Source of the DNA: Pseudomonas sp. HR96
GTDB lineage: Bacteria; Pseudomonadota; Gammaproteobacteria; Pseudomonadales; Pseudomonadaceae
Direction: 5' to 3'
Assembly: GCF_034059295.1 (NCBI RefSeq)
Contig: NZ_CP139141.1
Span: 2,339,001 to 2,403,000 of the forward strand
DNA length: 64,000 bases
Part shown: piece after piece, positions 60,887 to 64,000 of the stretch
Position numbering within the stretch: position 1 is the first letter of the stretch
Layout of the letters: every line of letters starts with the position of its first letter
Translations under genes and position numbers: made by a program
The notes under the pieces: model-generated
Database searches by the model: none
Told to the model about the DNA's origin: nothing
The model's input: the letters and a program-made list of their open reading frames with translations, nothing else

Positions 60887-61531
60887 TTGAACATCGACGG
60901 CATCATTTTCGACAACGATGGCACCCTGGTCGACAGCGAGCATCTGGCCGCCGGCCTGCTGCAGCGGATGCTCGCCGAACGCGGCGTGCCGATGGCCGCC
61001 GACGAGGTGCTGGCACGCTTTCGTGGCGTGCAGTTCGCCCACTTCATGGCCCACGTCGGCGAACTCGACCCGGGCTTCGCGATCGAGCCCTTTGTCGAGT
61101 CATTTCGCCAGCGCAGCCTTGAACTGTTCCGCGCCGGCATGGCGCCGATGCCAGGGGCGCTGGAGTTCGTGCAGGGTTTGCAGGTGCCCAGCTGCGTGGC
61201 GTCCAACGGGCCGCGCAACAAGATAGAGACCACCTTGCACGCAGCCGGGCTGTTGCCCTGGTTCAAGGAACGGATCGTCAGCGCCTATGAAGTGCAGTCA
61301 TGGAAGCCTGCGCCCGGGCTGATCCTGGCGGGCTGCGACCTGCTCGGCCTGGCGCCGGAACGCTGCCTGCTGGTGGAAGATAGCCATGCCGGGGTGCAGG
61401 CCGGGCTGGCGGCCGGGGTGCAGGTGGTCGGCTACGGGCTGGACACCGACTTCAGCGGTTACCTGCATCTGCCGGGTTTCCACCGCGCCGAACACTACCG
61501 CGACCTGGCCGCGCTGCTGGCGGCGGCCTGA
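60887..61531 (+). CDS. HAD-superfamily phosphatase (YieH/phosphogluconate-phosphatase-like), TTG start
   Basis: The 214-aa enzyme has all HAD motifs: FDNDGTLVDS (nucleophile Asp9, acid Asp11), CVASNGP (motif II), SWKPAPG (Lys) and LLVEDSHAGVQAG (motif IV acids). A helical cap follows motif I, as in sugar-phosphate and phosphogluconate phosphatases; the substrate is not defined. The start must be TTG 60887: an in-frame TAG lies at 60851, no ATG or GTG occurs before motif I, and GGAG sits seven bases upstream. Its last 37 bases overlap the 3' end of the convergent antiporter gene. Confidence 0.88.
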   Translation: MNIDGIIFDNDGTLVDSEHLAAGLLQRMLAERGVPMAADEVLARFRGVQFAHFMAHVGELDPGFAIEPFVESFRQRSLELFRAGMAPMPGALEFVQGLQVPSCVASNGPRNKIETTLHAAGLLPWFKERIVSAYEVQSWKPAPGLILAGCDLLGLAPERCLLVEDSHAGVQAGLAAGVQVVGYGLDTDFSGYLHLPGFHRAEHYRDLAALLAAA

Positions 61532-62886
61532 TCGCGCTTGAGCCGGTCACGCGCCAGGCGGCGCTCGTAGTGCTCGAGCAGCGGCTGGGTGCTGACGCCG
61601 TGCAGCAGGATACTCAGGGCCACCACCGACAGGGTCAGGCTGATGCAACTGCGTTCGATGCCTTCGGGCAGGTGGGCGCTGATGGCATAGCACAGGTAGT
61701 AGATCGAGCCGATGCCGCGGATGCCGAACCAGCCCAGCAGCAGGCGCTGGTGACGATCGAGCAGACTCGGGCCGGTGAACAGGTAGACGCACACGGGGCG
61801 GATCACACAGAACAGCACCAGGCCCAAGGTCATGGCGCGCCAGTCCCAGTAGGTGGCCAGGGCAGCGCCGAGGAAGAAGATCAGCAGCACCTCCATCGAG
61901 CGCTCCACCAGGCTGCCGAAAGCCAGGATGTCGCCCATCATCACTCCGGCGGCCAGTTGGCTGTCTTCCAGCTCCTCGCGCTTGCCGACGATGGCCTTCT
62001 CCGGCTCCAGATGGCTGTGGCCCAACACCGGCTGCGCCAGGTGCTCGGCGGGGATGTCGGTGTTGGAGGTGCGGGCCTCGGCCTGGCGCAGGCCAAGGCC
62101 GGCGGCGAACACGGCGAGGAAGCCGAACGCACCCACCGAATAGGCGACCACGTAGGACACCGCGATCAGGGCCAGGGCGAGAAAATCGTTGGGTGAGGTG
62201 GTGCTGTCGGCATTGCGGATGCGCAGGCGAATCATCAGATGGCCGATCACGCGGCCCAGGCCGTAGCCGATCAACAGCCCGGCCGGCACGCCCCAGACGA
62301 TGTTCTTCACCGCCCACATCGAGACCCAGTCACCGGCGAAGCTGCCTTGATGGATCAAGCCCAGAGCGAGGATGACGAAAGGGAACGCCGTACCGTCGTT
62401 GAGCCCGGCTTCCCCGGACAGACCGAAGCGCACCCGGTCGAAGTCATTGGCGCTGTTGACCTGGACCATGCTGGCCAGGACCGGGTCGGTCGGGGCCAGC
62501 ATGGCCCCGACCAGCAGCGATAGGTCCCAGCCCAGACCCAGCAGAAAGTGCGCGGCCAGGCAGGTGCCGAAGATGGTGGCGATCATCACCGGACCGGCAA
62601 GCAGGTACGCCGAGCGCCAGGCCTTGCGGTGAAACGGCAGGCGCAGCTTGACGCCGGTGCTGAACAGGGAGAACAGCACGGCCACTTCGGTCAGCCGTTC
62701 GAGCCAGGGTGCGGCGTCCTGGATATCCAGCTTCAACAGGTCCAACCCCCAGGGGCCGGTGGCCAGGCCAAAGCCCAGGCACACCGCCGAGGTGGTCACC
62801 GGCAGCCAGCGCAGATAGGAAGAGGCGAGTGCCAGCAGCAACAACAGGGTGCCGAGCACGGCCATGCACAGAATGAAACTCATCAT
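61495..62886 (-). CDS. Cation:proton antiporter, CPA1 (NhaP-like) family
   Basis: The 463-aa inner-membrane protein has about 12-13 helices. Family motifs are GAMLAPTDPVLASMVQV (discontinuous helix) and SGEAGLNDGTAFPFVILAL, with the Asn-Asp ion-binding pair of CPA1 antiporters. It likely exchanges Na+ or K+ for H+. The C-terminal tail after residue 430 is basic and cytosolic. Two adjacent ATG codons (62886, 62883) are candidates; GAGG lies just before them. It overlaps the HAD gene tail to tail. Confidence 0.88.
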   Translation of the reverse strand: MMSFILCMAVLGTLLLLLALASSYLRWLPVTTSAVCLGFGLATGPWGLDLLKLDIQDAAPWLERLTEVAVLFSLFSTGVKLRLPFHRKAWRSAYLLAGPVMIATIFGTCLAAHFLLGLGWDLSLLVGAMLAPTDPVLASMVQVNSANDFDRVRFGLSGEAGLNDGTAFPFVILALGLIHQGSFAGDWVSMWAVKNIVWGVPAGLLIGYGLGRVIGHLMIRLRIRNADSTTSPNDFLALALIAVSYVVAYSVGAFGFLAVFAAGLGLRQAEARTSNTDIPAEHLAQPVLGHSHLEPEKAIVGKREELEDSQLAAGVMMGDILAFGSLVERSMEVLLIFFLGAALATYWDWRAMTLGLVLFCVIRPVCVYLFTGPSLLDRHQRLLLGWFGIRGIGSIYYLCYAISAHLPEGIERSCISLTLSVVALSILLHGVSTQPLLEHYERRLARDRLKRDQAAASSAARSR

Positions 62887-63002
62887 GCCTCGATAGGGCC
62901 TGGGCCCAGGGTGATGGAGGCTTGACCTCACGCGATAGACAAACCAGCTATCAAGCTGTGACTTTGCCGGGCGCCGATAGTTGAGTCGCTGTGCAAATAA
63001 CC

Positions 63003-63866
63003 TCAGAAGTTGTCGAGAGGGATTTTCAGGTAGCGCACGCCGTTGGCCTCGGCCGGGGGCAATTCGCCGGCGCGGATGTTGACCTGCACGGCCGGCATCA
63101 GCAGCACCGGCATCGGCAAGGTGGCGTCGCGGGCGGTGCGCATGGCCACGAATGCCTGCTCGTCGATGCCGTCGCGCACGTGGATATTGCCCTGGCGCTG
63201 CGCGGCCACGGTGGTCAGGTAGTGGGCGGCGCGGCTGGCCGGTGGGTAGTCGTGGCAGATGTACAGCTGGGTCTGTGGCGGGTAGGCCAGCAGCCGCTGG
63301 ATCGAGCGGTACAGCTGGTGCGCGTCGCCGCCGGGGAAGTCGCAGCGGGCCGTGCCGACGTCGGGCATGAACAGGCTGTCGCCGACGAAGATGATCGCCT
63401 GTTCCAGCACATAGGCCATGTCCGCTGGCGTGTGGCCGGGTACCGGCAGGGCACGCGCGCAGAGGTTGCCGATGTGGAAGACTTCATCGGCGCCGAACAG
63501 ATGGTCGAATTGCGAACCGTCCAGGCGAAACTCCGGCTCCAGGTTGAACACGCCCTTGAACACCGACTGCACGGTGCGGATGCCTTCGCCGATGGCGATC
63601 TTGCCGCCCAGTCGCGAGCGCAGCAGCGGGGCGGCAGACAAATGGTCGGCGTGGGCGTGGGTTTCCAGCAGCCATTGCACACTCAGGCCGTTGCTCTGGA
63701 CAAAGGCGGTGATCTCGTCGGCCTGGGCAGTGCCGGTGCGGCCGGATTTGTGGTCGTAGTCCAGCACCGAGTCGATGATCGCGCAGACACTCCCCGGGCC
63801 TTCATGCACCACGTAGCTGAAGGTCGAGGAACTGCTGTCGAAGAACGGTTGGACAAGGGCAGGCAT
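63003..63866 (-). CDS. ETHE1-like sulfur dioxygenase (metallo-beta-lactamase fold)
   Basis: The 287-aa enzyme has the MBL-fold metal site: THAHADHL, the later His in PGHTPADMAY, Asp in FVGDSLFMPD and His in ICHDYPP. The segment DVGTARCDFPGGDA is characteristic of persulfide dioxygenases (ETHE1/Blh), which use one iron to oxidise glutathione persulfide to sulfite. No rhodanese or BigR-type regulator is visible here. It lies 136 bases upstream of, and on the same strand as, the antiporter's 5' end region. Confidence 0.82.
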   Translation of the reverse strand: MPALVQPFFDSSSSTFSYVVHEGPGSVCAIIDSVLDYDHKSGRTGTAQADEITAFVQSNGLSVQWLLETHAHADHLSAAPLLRSRLGGKIAIGEGIRTVQSVFKGVFNLEPEFRLDGSQFDHLFGADEVFHIGNLCARALPVPGHTPADMAYVLEQAIIFVGDSLFMPDVGTARCDFPGGDAHQLYRSIQRLLAYPPQTQLYICHDYPPASRAAHYLTTVAAQRQGNIHVRDGIDEQAFVAMRTARDATLPMPVLLMPAVQVNIRAGELPPAEANGVRYLKIPLDNF

Positions 63867-63900
63867 GAGGGCTCGGGCGGCGGGTGGTCGTCCGGGCAGT

Positions 63901-64000
63901 TTAGGGGATTTTGCCGGGGAAGGGTAAATGTGGCGGCCAGGCCTTGAACGCGGTCAGGGCCGCCACCTTGAATCGGCTGGCAAACAGCGACGGTTCACAT
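63901..64000 (-). CDS. C-terminal end of an unidentified protein (partial)
   Basis: An open minus-strand frame enters from the right edge and ends at TAA (63903-63901). It encodes about 32 residues, including SLFASRFKVAALTAFKAW, and uses mostly G/C third positions. It would lie just upstream of the dioxygenase gene on the same strand. The fragment is too short to assign and could be non-coding. Confidence 0.35.
   Translation of the reverse strand, partial: CEPSLFASRFKVAALTAFKAWPPHLPFPGKIP

Overview
The window is a chromosomal segment of a GC-rich gammaproteobacterium, almost certainly a Pseudomonas of the P. putida group. Evidence: a complete nuoABCDEFGHIJKLMN operon with nuoC and nuoD fused, a Pseudomonas-type isocitrate lyase, a DUF1652 protein (a family largely confined to Pseudomonas), a muxABC-opmB type RND efflux operon, and REP-like palindromes ending in GTGGGAGGGGGC. 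No tRNA, rRNA, CRISPR array, integrase or intact transposase was seen.

Layout. 1-10.6 kb is a mosaic of single genes: a diguanylate cyclase, a lipoprotein alpha/beta hydrolase with Asp in the nucleophile elbow, a GNAT acetyltransferase whose C-terminus is broken by a one-base frameshift, a catalase-like haemoprotein, two MFS transporters, a LysR regulator divergent from a PACE-family efflux protein, and a fluoroacetate-dehalogenase-like enzyme. 10.7-20.6 kb holds two tandem paralogous giant proteins (1773 and 1480 aa), each with a dermonecrotic-toxin-like N-terminal region, leucine-rich repeats and a C-terminal NEL-type E3 ubiquitin ligase domain with a Cys-Gly-Asp motif. Each start codon follows a stem-loop that contains the probable ribosome binding site. 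A perfect bidirectional terminator separates them from the nuo operon.

20.6-35.6 kb is the complex I operon (minus strand). Its upstream region carries a candidate sigma-70 promoter and an Anr/FNR box placed exactly at -41.5 from a second -10 element. 36.1-37.4 kb is aceA, with a 28-bp palindrome matching the known RccR operator format, a promoter and a leader hairpin. A small secretin-like protein and modABC follow, with a clear ModE box upstream of modA.

41.2-49.5 kb (plus strand) carries a RibD/DHFR-fold reductase, a DUF72 protein, an amino-acid permease, a nucleoside 2-deoxyribosyltransferase, a protein of unknown function, a two-gene polysaccharide module (flippase and glycosyltransferase), a DUF1652 protein preceded by a structured leader, and tpx. 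49.7-58.6 kb is the four-gene muxABC-opmB efflux operon with ATGA overlaps. The remainder holds an MHYT-GGDEF-EAL protein, a HAD phosphatase with a TTG start, a CPA1 antiporter, an ETHE1-like sulfur dioxygenase and two partial genes at the window edges.

Most promising for new biology: the tandem NEL toxins with matching start-site stem-loops, the pseudoknot-capable leader of the DUF1652 gene, and the long inverted-repeat structure near 44.9-45.0 kb.
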